Below are positions 9,706 through 18,828 of a stretch of 64,000 nt of DNA, in pieces. Source of the stretch: Stappia sp. 28M-7 (GTDB lineage: Bacteria; Pseudomonadota; Alphaproteobacteria; Rhizobiales; Stappiaceae); NCBI RefSeq assembly GCF_014252955.1, contig NZ_JACMIA010000002.1, positions 104,821 to 168,820 on the forward strand, in the 5' to 3' direction. The notes under the pieces were generated by a model. The model was not told where the DNA came from, searched no databases, and saw nothing but the letters and a program-made list of their open reading frames with translations. Position numbers and translations under genes: made by a program. The number at the start of each line of letters is the position of its first letter. Positions within the stretch are counted from its first letter, which is position 1.

Positions 9706-10143
9706 CTATGATGGTTCCGATCGCGCGGGGCTGACATCTTCGCTGATCTCCTGCCGGAGCTGCGGTCCCGCCGCAAGGCGGCGCCCGAGCGCACCGACGA
9801 ATGCTTCATAGCGTTCGCTCGCCTTCGCCCGCGCCGCCTGTGCCGCCGGCTCGGGCAGCGCTGGCGTGCTGGTGAGCCAGAAGCGCACGAAAACCGCCAG
9901 GGTTTCGACCGAGATCCCGACATCGCGCTCCAGCCTTGAAACGCGTCGGTCGATCTGGTCGAGCCGTTTGACGATGGCCGCTTCACGACGTTCGTCGGCA
10001 TCCGGCGACAGAAAGGACGCGATCGCAGCTTCCGCGATCATCGATCGGGACTGACCACGGCGCGCAGCGAATTCCGCCAACATCGTCATGATCTCGGGGT
10101 CGAGATAGACGGAGACCGGAGATTTCTTCTTGCGTGCGGTCAT
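9706..10143 (-). CDS. CopG/ribbon-helix-helix family protein
   Basis: 145 aa. The N-terminus KKKSPVSVYLDPEIMTMLAE followed by RRGQSRSMIAEAAIASFL is a ribbon-helix-helix DNA-binding domain. The remainder is helical (LDQIDRRVSRLERDVGISVE is coiled-coil-like). CopG-type genes lie between traG and trbB in this family and probably regulate transfer genes or assist the relaxosome; which of these applies cannot be told from sequence. Confidence 0.85.
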   Translation of the reverse strand: MTARKKKSPVSVYLDPEIMTMLAEFAARRGQSRSMIAEAAIASFLSPDADERREAAIVKRLDQIDRRVSRLERDVGISVETLAVFVRFWLTSTPALPEPAAQAARAKASERYEAFVGALGRRLAAGPQLRQEISEDVSPARSEPS

Positions 10144-10148
10144 TGCGA

Positions 10149-12134
10149 TCAGAGGTCCATCCCGTCACCGGGATCCATGCTCACCTGACGCGCCACGTTC
10201 AACCCCATCACCTGCGTCAGACGCCGGCTGCGGGTTGCATCGTCCTCACCGTCCTCATCAGGCGGATCGAACTCGTTCTCGATCGGCTTCCTCTTCTCGA
10301 TCGGATTGGCATGTCTCAGCTCAGGCTGATGCCGGCGCTCGGAGCCGGTCGGATCTTCATCCGGATCGCCGGACGTCTTCGTGGCCGTGTCGAACAGCGG
10401 ACGCTGCGGCACCGGCAAGGCGCTCCAGTCGTCGGGCTGCGGCTTGTCGGATCGGACCAGTTCCGGGGGAGCGAGAACACGCTCCTTGAACCGCACATCC
10501 TCGAAATAGCGGGCCTTCTTCGCGCGGATCGGCGGGGTGCCCGCCACCATGACGATCTCGTCGGAGGGCGGAAGCTGCATGATTTCACCGGGCGTGAGCA
10601 ACTGGCGCGCCGTCTCGGAGCGGGAGACCATCAGGTGCCCGAGCCAGGGCGAAAGCCTGTGGCCAGCATAGTTCTTCATCGCCTTCATTTCGGTTGCCGT
10701 GCCGAGCGCATCGGACACGCGCTTGGCCGTTCGCTCGTCGTTGGTGGCGAAGCTCACGCGCACATGGCAATTGTCGAGGATCGAATTGTTCGGGCCGTAG
10801 GCTTTCTCGATCTGGTTCAGAGACTGGGCGATCAGGAAGCTCTTGAGTCCGTAGCCCGCCATGAAGGCCAGGGCGCTCTCGAAGAAGTCCAGCCGGCCGA
10901 GCGCCGGAAACTCGTCGAGCATGAGCAGGAGCCGGTGCCGACCTACCTTGGTCTGCAAATCCTCGGTCAGACGGCGCCCGACCTGATTGAGGATGAGGCG
11001 GACAAGGGGCTTGGTCCGATTGATGTCAGACGGTGGCACGACGAGGTAGAGCGTCGTGGGCATTTCGCCCGCAACCAGGTCGGCAATGCGCCAGTCGCAG
11101 CGGCGCGTCACCTCGGCGACGACGGGATCGCGGTAGAGACCGAGGAACGACATGGCGGTGGAAAGCACGCCTGAGCGCTCATTGTCGGATTTGTTCAGGA
11201 GTTCGCGCGCCGCGCTGGCGATGACGGGATGCGGGCCGGCTTCTCCGAGATGCGCGGTCTTCATCATCGCGTCGAGTGTCGCTTCGATCGTGCGCCTGGG
11301 GTCGGAGAGGAACGAGGCCACGCCAGCGAGGGTCTTGTCGGGTTCGGCGTAAAGGACATGCAGAATGGCCCCGACCAGCAAGGCATGACTGGTCTTCTCC
11401 CAGTGATTGCGTCGCTCAAGACTGCCTTCCGGATCGACCAGGATATCGGCGATGTTCTGGACGTCGCGGACCTCCCATTCACCGCGGCGAACCTCGAGCA
11501 GCGGATTATACGCCGACGAATCCGGATTGGTCGGATCGAACAGAAGCACCCTGCCGTGCCGGGCGCGAAAGCCCGCAGTGAGCGACCAGTTCTCACCCTT
11601 GATGTCATGGACGATCGCCGACCCTGGCCAGGTCAGGAGCGTGGGCACCACCAGGCCGACGCCTTTGCCAGACCGTGTCGGCGCGAAACACAGGACATGC
11701 TCCGGTCCATCGTGACGCAGATAGGCACGATCGAAACGCCCGAGCACGACGCCATCGGGATCGAGGAGTCCCGCGGCCTTGACTTCATCGGGTCGCGCCC
11801 ATCGGGCGGAACCATAGGTCTCCGCGTTCTTTGCCTCCCGCGCTCGCCAGACCGACATACCAATCGCGACGGCAATGGCGATGAATCCGCCCGATGCCGC
11901 GATCATCCCACCCGTGGCAAAGATACCCGGCGCATAGGCTTCATAGAAATACCACCACCAGAAGATCGCGGGCGGATAATAGACCGGCCAACCGTCGACC
12001 CGGAACCATGGCGACCCGAGCTGCGCCTGAAACCCGAGCTCCCATGCCACGTATTGTGTCGCCGTCCATGTCGTGACGAGGACGATCAGAAAGACGGTGA
12101 CGATCTGGCCCCAGAGGATTCTCGTCGCGGACAT
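10149..12134 (-). CDS. traG: Type IV coupling protein TraG/VirD4
   Basis: 661 aa. TraG/VirD4 ATPases deliver the relaxase-DNA complex to the Trb channel. Two membrane segments occupy about residues 8-28 and 65-95, Walker A is APTRSGKGVGLVVPTL, and Walker B is LLMLDEFPALGRLD. It sits 5 bases after the CopG gene and follows the relaxase, the standard order of Tra/Trb modules. Confidence 0.95.
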   Translation of the reverse strand: MSATRILWGQIVTVFLIVLVTTWTATQYVAWELGFQAQLGSPWFRVDGWPVYYPPAIFWWWYFYEAYAPGIFATGGMIAASGGFIAIAVAIGMSVWRAREAKNAETYGSARWARPDEVKAAGLLDPDGVVLGRFDRAYLRHDGPEHVLCFAPTRSGKGVGLVVPTLLTWPGSAIVHDIKGENWSLTAGFRARHGRVLLFDPTNPDSSAYNPLLEVRRGEWEVRDVQNIADILVDPEGSLERRNHWEKTSHALLVGAILHVLYAEPDKTLAGVASFLSDPRRTIEATLDAMMKTAHLGEAGPHPVIASAARELLNKSDNERSGVLSTAMSFLGLYRDPVVAEVTRRCDWRIADLVAGEMPTTLYLVVPPSDINRTKPLVRLILNQVGRRLTEDLQTKVGRHRLLLMLDEFPALGRLDFFESALAFMAGYGLKSFLIAQSLNQIEKAYGPNNSILDNCHVRVSFATNDERTAKRVSDALGTATEMKAMKNYAGHRLSPWLGHLMVSRSETARQLLTPGEIMQLPPSDEIVMVAGTPPIRAKKARYFEDVRFKERVLAPPELVRSDKPQPDDWSALPVPQRPLFDTATKTSGDPDEDPTGSERRHQPELRHANPIEKRKPIENEFDPPDEDGEDDATRSRRLTQVMGLNVARQVSMDPGDGMDL

Positions 12135-12155
12135 GGTGGTTCCTTCCTTTGAGTG

Positions 12156-13895
12156 TCAGAGCCCGAGGCCCCGTTTGCGACCGAAGCTCCAGTCGACGCC
12201 GCCGTCGCCCCGCGCGACGCCCGAGACGTGGCGGCCGAGATTCTTCTCGAGCGAAGGGGACCAGGGCACGAGCTGGAAGCCTAGGCCGTCGTCGATCATG
12301 GCGAAGCGGCCTGAGGCCAGCGCCAGTCGCTGCCGGTAGGTGCCGGAGACATAGTCGCCGCCGGCGGCCCGGTTGAACGGCAGGCCAGTCTCGGCCGCCA
12401 GCTTGCCGCCGAGCGCGTCGAGTTCGCGCCGCCGTAGCGTGTCGATCAGGTTGCGGTTGAAGACGATGCGTCGCCCCTGACGCTCCGCCAGCCCTTCCTG
12501 CAGAAGGCGCGCGGCGCGGCGATCCATCGCATCGCGAACCTCGGCGCCGAAGCCACCGGAGGAAACATCGATCCGCTCGCGCGCGACGGCCTGGCGGTCC
12601 AGCCAGGTCGCGCCGGACGCCGAAATCTGGGCTTGCAGATCGAGATCGGAACGCACGGCGATCGCCACGCGGCGCTGCCCCCTGGCATCGTCGAAGCTGC
12701 GAAGCTCGACGATCGATCCGGGAGCGCTGTCGCCCGCGGCATCGAGATCGGGCAGCTTGATGTGGTGGGTCCGGCCATCGACGCCGTCGACCACCGCATA
12801 GGCCGTCCCCTTCAGCTCGTCATCGAGCCCACGCTCGACCAGCCGGCCGATGACCGGCGCGTCGACACTCTCGGCGGCAAGCACATAGCCTGCGGCGCCA
12901 CGCTCGATCCCCTTCTCGGTCAGAGCCCGGTGCATGCGTTTGATGATGTCGCCGCGCTCTCCCAATTGGCGCAGCGTTGCCTCGGCATCCTGGCTGACCG
13001 TCCATTGCCCGGGACCGACCTGCTCGGCGAGGCCGAGCGTTTCCAGCTTCCGGAGCCGGCCGATTTTGAGAGCCTGGTATTCGTCGGGCTGACGGTCGGG
13101 ATGCGGCGCGAGGTCGATCGCACCTGCATCGCGGGCATCGCGGACGAGCTGGCGGTCGAGCTGGGTCCAGCGCTCGGCCTCGATCTGCCGTTCGAGGGCG
13201 CGCCGGATGTCGTGATCGGTGCGCGGCCCCAGTTCCATGGTGATGAGATCACGCGCCCGGTCGCGCATCCCCTCCTTGATGTAGTCGCGCGAGATCACGA
13301 GGTCCTGCCCGTCGTCGCGGACCCCACGGACGATCAGATGGACATGGGGATGTTCGGTGTTCCAGTGATCGACGGCCACCCAATCGAGACGCGTGCCGAG
13401 GTCCTTTTCCATCTGCCCGACGAGATCGCGCGTGAAGGATTTGAGATCCGACATCTCGAGTGCGTCGTCGGGTGAGACGATGAAGCGGAAATGATGCCGG
13501 TCATCGCCGCTGCGCTCGGCGAAGGACCGCTCGTCGGCAGCCTCCGTCTCCGGCCCGAACAGACGCGCCTTCTCCCCGTCCCGGGTGACGCCATCGCGGC
13601 TCAGGTAATCGAGATGCGTGCCCAAGGGGGCGGCGCGACCGGAATGGCGCACGACGCGCGCCTTGACCACGGCGCCCCGCGACCGGGCGGTGATAAATCG
13701 ATTGGCCTGAATGCTGGCCCGCTGCCCATGCCCGAAGCGCGAGCGGTTCCCGGAAGTGACGCGACCAGAGCGCGACACCGTTCCCCCGGCCTTCTTGGCC
13801 GCCGCGAGTGCCTGGGCGATGAAGGGACGCACATGCTGTGCCCGTGTCGAGCGGATGCGGCCAGGGCGGACGCGAAACTCGCGCTCACCGGCCAT
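12156..13895 (-). CDS. VirD2-like relaxase, DUF3363 family
   Basis: 579 aa. The MOB relaxase nicks oriT and pilots the transferred strand. The metal-binding histidines are in HPHVHLIVRG with HHFRFIVSPDDA before it, and a DUF3363 C-terminal region follows. The chosen start (MAGEREFRVR) is the ATG next to the oriT region; longer in-frame extensions would run through the oriT repeats and lack a ribosome site. The catalytic Tyr cannot be assigned with certainty. Confidence 0.9.
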   Translation of the reverse strand: MAGEREFRVRPGRIRSTRAQHVRPFIAQALAAAKKAGGTVSRSGRVTSGNRSRFGHGQRASIQANRFITARSRGAVVKARVVRHSGRAAPLGTHLDYLSRDGVTRDGEKARLFGPETEAADERSFAERSGDDRHHFRFIVSPDDALEMSDLKSFTRDLVGQMEKDLGTRLDWVAVDHWNTEHPHVHLIVRGVRDDGQDLVISRDYIKEGMRDRARDLITMELGPRTDHDIRRALERQIEAERWTQLDRQLVRDARDAGAIDLAPHPDRQPDEYQALKIGRLRKLETLGLAEQVGPGQWTVSQDAEATLRQLGERGDIIKRMHRALTEKGIERGAAGYVLAAESVDAPVIGRLVERGLDDELKGTAYAVVDGVDGRTHHIKLPDLDAAGDSAPGSIVELRSFDDARGQRRVAIAVRSDLDLQAQISASGATWLDRQAVARERIDVSSGGFGAEVRDAMDRRAARLLQEGLAERQGRRIVFNRNLIDTLRRRELDALGGKLAAETGLPFNRAAGGDYVSGTYRQRLALASGRFAMIDDGLGFQLVPWSPSLEKNLGRHVSGVARGDGGVDWSFGRKRGLGL

Positions 13896-14138
13896 GACCC
13901 TGCCCCGCAATGTGCGAAAAGCCGAGCAATTCCGGGCAGGTAAACAGTTCCGGCACAGTGCGCTGAGACGCCGCAATGTGTGAAACGCGCTGGAAAACCC
14001 AATAAAAACAACCGACCGTCCGGCCCACAATGTGCGGCCTTTTATCCTGCCATCGTCCGGTCGTGGTGCCCGCACCCGACCCCTTCGCCCTCCATGGTGC
14101 GCAAAAGCTCGCCAGAGCACGATGGAGCGTTCGGCGGG
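13896..14138 (+). other. Putative origin of transfer (oriT)
   Basis: Non-coding gap between relaxase and transglycosylase. On the plus strand TATCCTGC (14043-14050) is identical to the nic core of P-type oriT and T-DNA borders, with the nick expected between 14049 and 14050. Just 5' is an imperfect inverted repeat, GGCCCACAATGTGCGGCC. The word CAATGTGYG recurs at about 13909, 13975 and 14028. Position next to the relaxase gene, the nic motif and the repeats agree. The orientation predicts plus-strand transfer with bases above 14050 entering first. Confidence 0.7.
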
Positions 14139-14894
14139 TCATGGCGCATCGCCCACGTCTTGCGCGGTAACGAAAATGCCCTCCGCGGCGCCCGGATCCA
14201 CTTCGGGAACGAGGGAATGGGCGCCCTGCTGCGGCGCGTTGTCCGCAGCTTCGCGGCTGAAATCGCGCGCCACGAAGAGCGGCGCCTCGCGCCAATCGGG
14301 CGGCGGTGCGGGCGCGGCAGAAACGGCGCCGGGCAGCGCATCCGTGCCCAAGATCGGCGCGAGGGTCGCGACATAGGCGCGCGTCTCTGCGGGCAAATTG
14401 CGACCGTCGGAGAGGTATTCGTCGTAACGGCCCGGTCCGGCATTATAGGCCGCCAGCATGGCCGCGATATTGCCGTAGCGGTCGAACATCTCGCGCAGGT
14501 AAGCCGAACCCGCGAGAATATTGTCGCGACGATCGAAGGGGTCACGGCCGAGCCGGTGACGCAAGCGCAGCCCGGCCCAGGTATCGGGCATGATCTGCAT
14601 CAGGCCAATCGCGCCGGCCGATGACACCGCCCGCAGATCGCCCGCGCTTTCGACGCGCATCACCGCGCGGATCCAGTGCTCCGGAATACCGAAGCGGAGC
14701 GAGGCTTCCGCGACATACTGGGCGTTCGGATCGCGCAGAACGGCCTGAGCCGCGGGTGCGGCCGGGACCTGCGCCAGTGCATCGGACGCGAACGGTAACG
14801 ACAGGCCGAGAAGGAGAAGGGAGGCCGTGCGCCGGGCGGCGCGAAACCGCCCGAACGCATGACCCTGGCGACGCCGGAAGCGAAGCTGCGGCAT
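14139..14894 (-). CDS. Lytic transglycosylase (conjugative, SLT domain)
   Basis: 251 aa. It opens peptidoglycan locally for the transfer apparatus (VirB1/TrbN-like role). It has an N-terminal signal/membrane segment (ASLLLLGLSLPFASDALA) and a catalytic SLT domain with RVESAGDLRAVSSAGAIGLM, where the Glu is catalytic, and AAYNAGPGRYDEYL. The C-terminal 80 residues are a non-conserved tail. Confidence 0.92.
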   Translation of the reverse strand: MPQLRFRRRQGHAFGRFRAARRTASLLLLGLSLPFASDALAQVPAAPAAQAVLRDPNAQYVAEASLRFGIPEHWIRAVMRVESAGDLRAVSSAGAIGLMQIMPDTWAGLRLRHRLGRDPFDRRDNILAGSAYLREMFDRYGNIAAMLAAYNAGPGRYDEYLSDGRNLPAETRAYVATLAPILGTDALPGAVSAAPAPPPDWREAPLFVARDFSREAADNAPQQGAHSLVPEVDPGAAEGIFVTAQDVGDAP

Positions 14895-14897
14895 CGC

Positions 14898-15236
14898 TCA
14901 GTCCTTTGCGTCGCGCTTGGGCGCGCGGCTCCAGTGCAGCGACCACGACGTCGCGTCGGCGCCGTTCTGGAACAGGGCGGCGCGCATCGGATGCGGCAGG
15001 GCGGGATCGTCGATCAGCACCGAGAGATAGTCTCCGGCCTTCTCGCCGGTGCGCGACCAGGCGGCGCCGACCTCGGGGCCGCTTTCATCCGGGCCGAGGT
15101 GAACACGGTGATCGGGCGCGTTCTCCACCCCTGCGGTGTCGACCACGACGATGGCGATCTCGCTGTCGAGCGTGAGGGTCCGGATGCGGCCGGAGAAACC
15201 GGTTTTCTGCCGGGTGAACTCACCGATTTGCGGCAT
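14898..15236 (-). CDS. DUF736 family protein (backbone copy 1)
   Basis: 112 aa. DUF736 proteins are small, widespread on alphaproteobacterial conjugative elements and of unknown function. It has the N-terminal IGEFTRQKTGFSGRIRTLTL, the middle NAPDHRVHLGPDESGPEVGA and a closing WSLHWSR. This is the first of four DUF736 loci in the window. It lies 3 bases upstream of the transglycosylase gene. Confidence 0.85.
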   Translation of the reverse strand: MPQIGEFTRQKTGFSGRIRTLTLDSEIAIVVVDTAGVENAPDHRVHLGPDESGPEVGAAWSRTGEKAGDYLSVLIDDPALPHPMRAALFQNGADATSWSLHWSRAPKRDAKD

Positions 15237-15304
15237 GGGACGTTCCTTTCCTTTGCGGCGGAGTGGACCGGGAACGGGCGGCATGTCCGCTCCCGTGCAG
15301 GCGT

Positions 15305-15850
15305 TCACCGCGTTGACGCCTGCGGTTCGAGGCGGCCGTCGCCGTTCTCGTCGGTCCAGATCGGCACGACGCGCGCGGTGACGGATGCGAGGGGGAGCGG
15401 CCCGAAATACCGGCCGTCCATGCTGTCTTCAGTGTCCCAGTTCATCAGGAACACTTCGCCATTGGAGATCACCCGGCAGCCCTGCCAGGAAGGCAGTTGG
15501 CGGCCCCGGCTGTCGCGTTCGCGGGCTTCGCCATAGACGTGATCGTAAGCCGTGATCTGAGCGCCATCCCGGCACACCTGGGTGCCGGGGAGCGCCAGAA
15601 CGCGCTTGATCAGGGGAACGCCGCGCGGGAGATAGCGGCGCGCGTCGAGGAAGCCCGCGAGATCGTCCGGCGGCATGACCGCAACAAGATCGCCGACCTC
15701 GAGCCGCCCCACAGGGCGAACGGAATAGAGGCCGATCGGCGCGCTGGCCGACGCATTCCAGATGAAGCGGGGACCGTGCCCGGTCAAATGCGGCGCGACG
15801 ATCAGCGCGCCCGCCGCCGCCATGGTCCAGACAATGGCGCGGCGGCTCAT
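15305..15850 (-). CDS. traF: TraF-type conjugative S26 peptidase
   Basis: 181 aa. TraF peptidases of IncP systems process and cyclise the TrbC pilin. There is one N-terminal membrane segment, the serine region NASASAPIGLYSV and the lysine region PLIKRVLALPG, matching the Ser/Lys dyad of signal peptidase I. It overlaps the DUF2840 stop by 4 bases. Confidence 0.9.
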   Translation of the reverse strand: MSRRAIVWTMAAAGALIVAPHLTGHGPRFIWNASASAPIGLYSVRPVGRLEVGDLVAVMPPDDLAGFLDARRYLPRGVPLIKRVLALPGTQVCRDGAQITAYDHVYGEARERDSRGRQLPSWQGCRVISNGEVFLMNWDTEDSMDGRYFGPLPLASVTARVVPIWTDENGDGRLEPQASTR

Positions 15851-16356
15851 GGCTGGACGCTCCGCCGTTTCAGCCAGGCGCGGTGCTGCGTTGGCGAATA
15901 GGGACGCGGCCGTTCGCCGGCGGCGAGCCGATTGTGGACGTGCCGCCAGTGATCGGGCGAAACCTCCACCGCATCGATACCCGCCGCTTCGATCACGTCG
16001 ATGATCTGAAGCATGCGCTCCACCTTGGGCCAGCCATGTGTTCGCAGGAGGAGGACGCCGCCGGGATCGACGAACGGCACGGTCTGATAGGCTTCACCCG
16101 CTCGCGGGGCGCACAGGATGTCGAGCCGGGACTCGACCGTTCCATGTTCGTTGGCGGCCCAGCGAACGAGCGCGAAACTGGAGCCCGGCCGGAAGGAGAG
16201 GACACGCCGGCGGCGGTCCAGGATCTCTTCACGCACAGCCATGCCGAACCTGATCCAGTGTTCGACCGACTTCTCGACCCAGATCAGCTCAACACGAGTG
16301 AACCGGTCGGCCATTTGCGCAGAGCGCGCCTGACTGGGTGTCGTGCTTGGGGTCAT
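15847..16356 (-). CDS. DUF2840 family protein
   Basis: 169 aa, typical of DUF2840, found between the ribbon-helix-helix gene and traF in these elements. Recognisable stretches are FTRVELIWVEKSVEHWIRFG and SYSPTQHRAWLKRR-like residues near the C-terminus. The start is set by the 4-base overlap with the upstream gene. Function unknown. Confidence 0.85.
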   Translation of the reverse strand: MTPSTTPSQARSAQMADRFTRVELIWVEKSVEHWIRFGMAVREEILDRRRRVLSFRPGSSFALVRWAANEHGTVESRLDILCAPRAGEAYQTVPFVDPGGVLLLRTHGWPKVERMLQIIDVIEAAGIDAVEVSPDHWRHVHNRLAAGERPRPYSPTQHRAWLKRRSVQP

Positions 16357-16601
16357 TCGGCATCTCCGCTGGTTGGGGGAAATTCCCGCGCGAGGAGCGC
16401 GCGCAGCATGTCGGCGACGGTCGTGCCGCGCCGGAAGGCCGCGATCTTGATCCGCCCCCGCATCTCGGGCGTCACGTCGATGGTCAGGCGGGCGGTGTTC
16501 GTGGCCGCATCGCCGTCTTGCGGGGGCGGTCCGGCCTTGACCCATTGTTCGGGACCGGCTGGCCGGGTCGCGAAGCCCTTCCTGTTTGCCCGGGCGCTCA
16601 T
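16353..16601 (-). CDS. Ribbon-helix-helix partition partner of ParA (putative)
   Basis: 82 aa. The C-terminal half (RLTIDVTPEMRGRIKIAAFR, then RGTTVADMLRALLAREF) is a ribbon-helix-helix domain. It follows parA with a 4-base overlap, the arrangement of ParA/ParG-type partition pairs. The N-terminal 35 residues are basic and flexible, as in ParG. A partition role is inferred from this context. Confidence 0.75.
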   Translation of the reverse strand: MSARANRKGFATRPAGPEQWVKAGPPPQDGDAATNTARLTIDVTPEMRGRIKIAAFRRGTTVADMLRALLAREFPPTSGDAE

Positions 16602-17251
16602 GATGCGCTCCGGGGACTGCCGAGATGCGCGACCTCGGCCGCCAGCGCGGAGATTTCGCGCGCGGCCAGGCTCTCATGGTCGAGTTCCCGGACGATCCGT
16701 CCGGACTGCGCAGCGGCGGCGAAAGCGATCCGCTGACCAATGCGACTGGCCAGGGCCGGTGGGTCATGATCCGCGAGCGTTTCGGCCGTATCTCGCGCCA
16801 GCACAGTGCGCGCCCCGCATCGGTTCAGGACGAAGCGAGCGACCAGTTCCGGCCGGTAGATGCGCGCCTCCGATATCAGCGCCAGCATTTCCGCAGACGC
16901 CCAGCCGTCGAAGGGCGACGGCTGCACCGGGATCAGCACCATGTCCGTTGCCAGCAGCGCTGAGCGCATGAGTCCGGCCACACGCGGCGGCCCATCGATG
17001 ACGACGAGATCGGCATCCCTGGCCAGCGCGGGGGCTTCGCGATGAAGTGTGTCTCGGGCGAGACCGATCACGCTGAACAGGCGTGGCAGCCCCTCGCGAG
17101 CGCGCATCTCGGACCAATCGAGCGCCGAGCCTTGCGGGTCAGCGTCGATGAGGATGACCCGCCGTCCTTGCATGGCCCACTCGCCCGCAACAGCAAGCGC
17201 CAGCGTCGTCTTCCCGACGCCGCCCTTCTGATTGAGCAAGGCGAGGATCAT
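16598..17251 (-). CDS. parA: ParA-family partition ATPase
   Basis: 217 aa, a small Type Ib ParA. The deviant Walker A is NQKGGVGKTTLALAVAG near the N-terminus, followed by VILIDADPQGSALDW and LVVIDGPPR. It segregates the element when extrachromosomal. It is part of a repA-parA-RHH cassette whose genes overlap by 4 bases each. Confidence 0.93.
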   Translation of the reverse strand: MILALLNQKGGVGKTTLALAVAGEWAMQGRRVILIDADPQGSALDWSEMRAREGLPRLFSVIGLARDTLHREAPALARDADLVVIDGPPRVAGLMRSALLATDMVLIPVQPSPFDGWASAEMLALISEARIYRPELVARFVLNRCGARTVLARDTAETLADHDPPALASRIGQRIAFAAAAQSGRIVRELDHESLAAREISALAAEVAHLGSPRSAS

Positions 17252-18408
17252 GACGCGCCCCCCGAAGGATCTTCGAAAGGCGGAGTCGGAGTACGCGGTC
17301 GGGCGGCGCGCTCGTCGACAACGGCGCTGCGATCCAGGGATTGGCGCTTGTCGCCGGACGTCACTTTCAGCGCATTGCCGACCTTCACGATGAGCTTTTG
17401 CACATCGCGTCTGCGCTCTTCAAAGTTAGATTCTTCGTTAGACTCTAAGTTAAGGGCGCGATTTTCGAAGCGATTTCCATGCGTTACGCCCTGTTTGGGT
17501 TCCCGATAGCACGAGCCCTGGGTTCCCGATAGCACGATAGTGCGGGTTCCCGATGGCACGAGGCCATCCACAGGTTTTCCACAGGCCGGGCTGGGCTCGA
17601 AGGCCAGCAACATCCGGCCGCCGTATTCGATCTCGGTGAACAGCGTGTAGCCGGGGAGCGGCTGGCGCCGAATGATGTCGCGCAGCTCGAAGGCGAAGCG
17701 CTTGAACGGCGACAGGCTGCCCGATTTCTGGTGAAGGTGGCGGAAGTCGAAGCGCCAGCCGTCCTTCTGCCGGCCGCCATGCTTGCGGACGAGACGGTAG
17801 AGCCAGCGTTCGAGTCCGCCAGTCAGATCGAAATAGGCCCTGTCGATCGTGAGGATGAGCGCATCGTCGAGGACGGCCTGGTAGAACCAGTCCGGGACGA
17901 TCATCTCGACGCCGTCGGGTCGGCCGTTGCGGTTGGTTCGCTCCTGCCACTCGTTGATCCAGGAGAAGCGGTGGCGGCGTCCTTTGGCCGTCTGACGCAG
18001 CGTGGTCGATATCGTTGTGGATTGCAGCCGGTCCAGTGCGGCCTTCAGGCGCCGGTAGTCTCGCAGGCTGGTGCCGCGGCCGATGAAGGTGAGAATCTCG
18101 TAGGGCGTCGCCATCATAAGCCGCGAGGTTCGCAGTCCGGCATCGCGTGCCTCCACGATCTGGCTCGCGGCCCAGATCAGGATGTCGGCGTCCCAGATGG
18201 TCGCCATCCCGTGATCGGGGACCGCCTCGACGCGGATCGAGACGGCTCCCGCGCTGAAGTCGATCGGCGCAACGCGATGGGACTTTGAAAGGGAGAAGAA
18301 GGGATAGGCCATGAGATCCTGCGCGTCTCGTGGCGCGAAATCTCCCGGAAGCGCTCTGAACAGATCGAGCTGCCCGCGCTCCGACAGGGTTCGACGCCGT
18401 CCTGTCAT
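17248..18408 (-). CDS. repA: Replication initiator RepA
   Basis: 386 aa. RPA-type replication initiator of alphaproteobacterial plasmids and ICEs. It shows MAYPFFSLSKSHRVAPIDF, LIWAASQIVEARDAGLRTSR and the conserved YRRLKAALDRLQSTTI winged-helix region. The last 110 codons, after the folded domain, contain three 18-bp direct repeats, DnaA-box-like sites and an AT-rich stretch, so the gene probably includes its own origin. Confidence 0.9.
   Translation of the reverse strand: MTGRRRTLSERGQLDLFRALPGDFAPRDAQDLMAYPFFSLSKSHRVAPIDFSAGAVSIRVEAVPDHGMATIWDADILIWAASQIVEARDAGLRTSRLMMATPYEILTFIGRGTSLRDYRRLKAALDRLQSTTISTTLRQTAKGRRHRFSWINEWQERTNRNGRPDGVEMIVPDWFYQAVLDDALILTIDRAYFDLTGGLERWLYRLVRKHGGRQKDGWRFDFRHLHQKSGSLSPFKRFAFELRDIIRRQPLPGYTLFTEIEYGGRMLLAFEPSPACGKPVDGLVPSGTRTIVLSGTQGSCYREPKQGVTHGNRFENRALNLESNEESNFEERRRDVQKLIVKVGNALKVTSGDKRQSLDRSAVVDERAARPRTPTPPFEDPSGGAS
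17418..17583. repeat. Putative oriV: iterons, DnaA boxes and AT-rich stretch inside repA
   Basis: Three direct repeats GGGTTCCCGATAGCACGA (17497-17514, 17520-17537; the third, 17544-17561, has one change) are spaced 23-24 bases. On one side are TTTTCCACA (17575-17583, 8/9 to the DnaA box) and CCATCCACA (17564-17572). On the other is an AT-rich segment (17418-17454) with GTTAGATTC/GTTAGACTC repeats. This is the composition of an iteron replication origin. That RepA binds it is inferred. Confidence 0.65.
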
Positions 18409-18689
18409 CAGCGGGCGGAGCGAACCGCCCGCGGTGAGGCCGGCGGCATCTGCCGCTTGGGCGGAACCAGCTGGCCGCGCGGATCGGTGGTGGAGGTCAC
18501 CGCGCCGCGGTCGGCCCAGGCTTTGAGATCATCGACGGAATAGACGACGCGCCCGCCGAGCTTGTGATAGGCGGGACCAGTACCGTAGGTGCGGTGTTTC
18601 TCGAGTGTCCTGGCGGACAGGCTGAGAAATGCAGCCGCCTCTTTCGTGCGTAGGTAGCGCGGCGGCAGAACGGCGGGATCGGGATGCAT
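18408..18689 (-). CDS. AlpA/MerR-like helix-turn-helix protein
   Basis: 93 aa. RYLRTKEAAAFLSLSARTLE followed by KHRTYGTGPAYHKLGGRVVY is the standard excisionase-like winged HTH. It overlaps repA by one base and probably regulates the rep-par cassette, as in related elements. Confidence 0.85.
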   Translation of the reverse strand: MHPDPAVLPPRYLRTKEAAAFLSLSARTLEKHRTYGTGPAYHKLGGRVVYSVDDLKAWADRGAVTSTTDPRGQLVPPKRQMPPASPRAVRSAR

Positions 18690-18828
18690 GGATCGAGCCT
18701 CCGTGGGGTTGCGGGACGCCGCAGAGGACCAGCGGCGATTTGCGACCACGGTGGCGGAGAAAGATCGGCGGGGTGGATGGGGAAGATTGGGGGCGAAGAA
18801 TCCCCACCCCCCGGGCAGAGCGGCGGAT

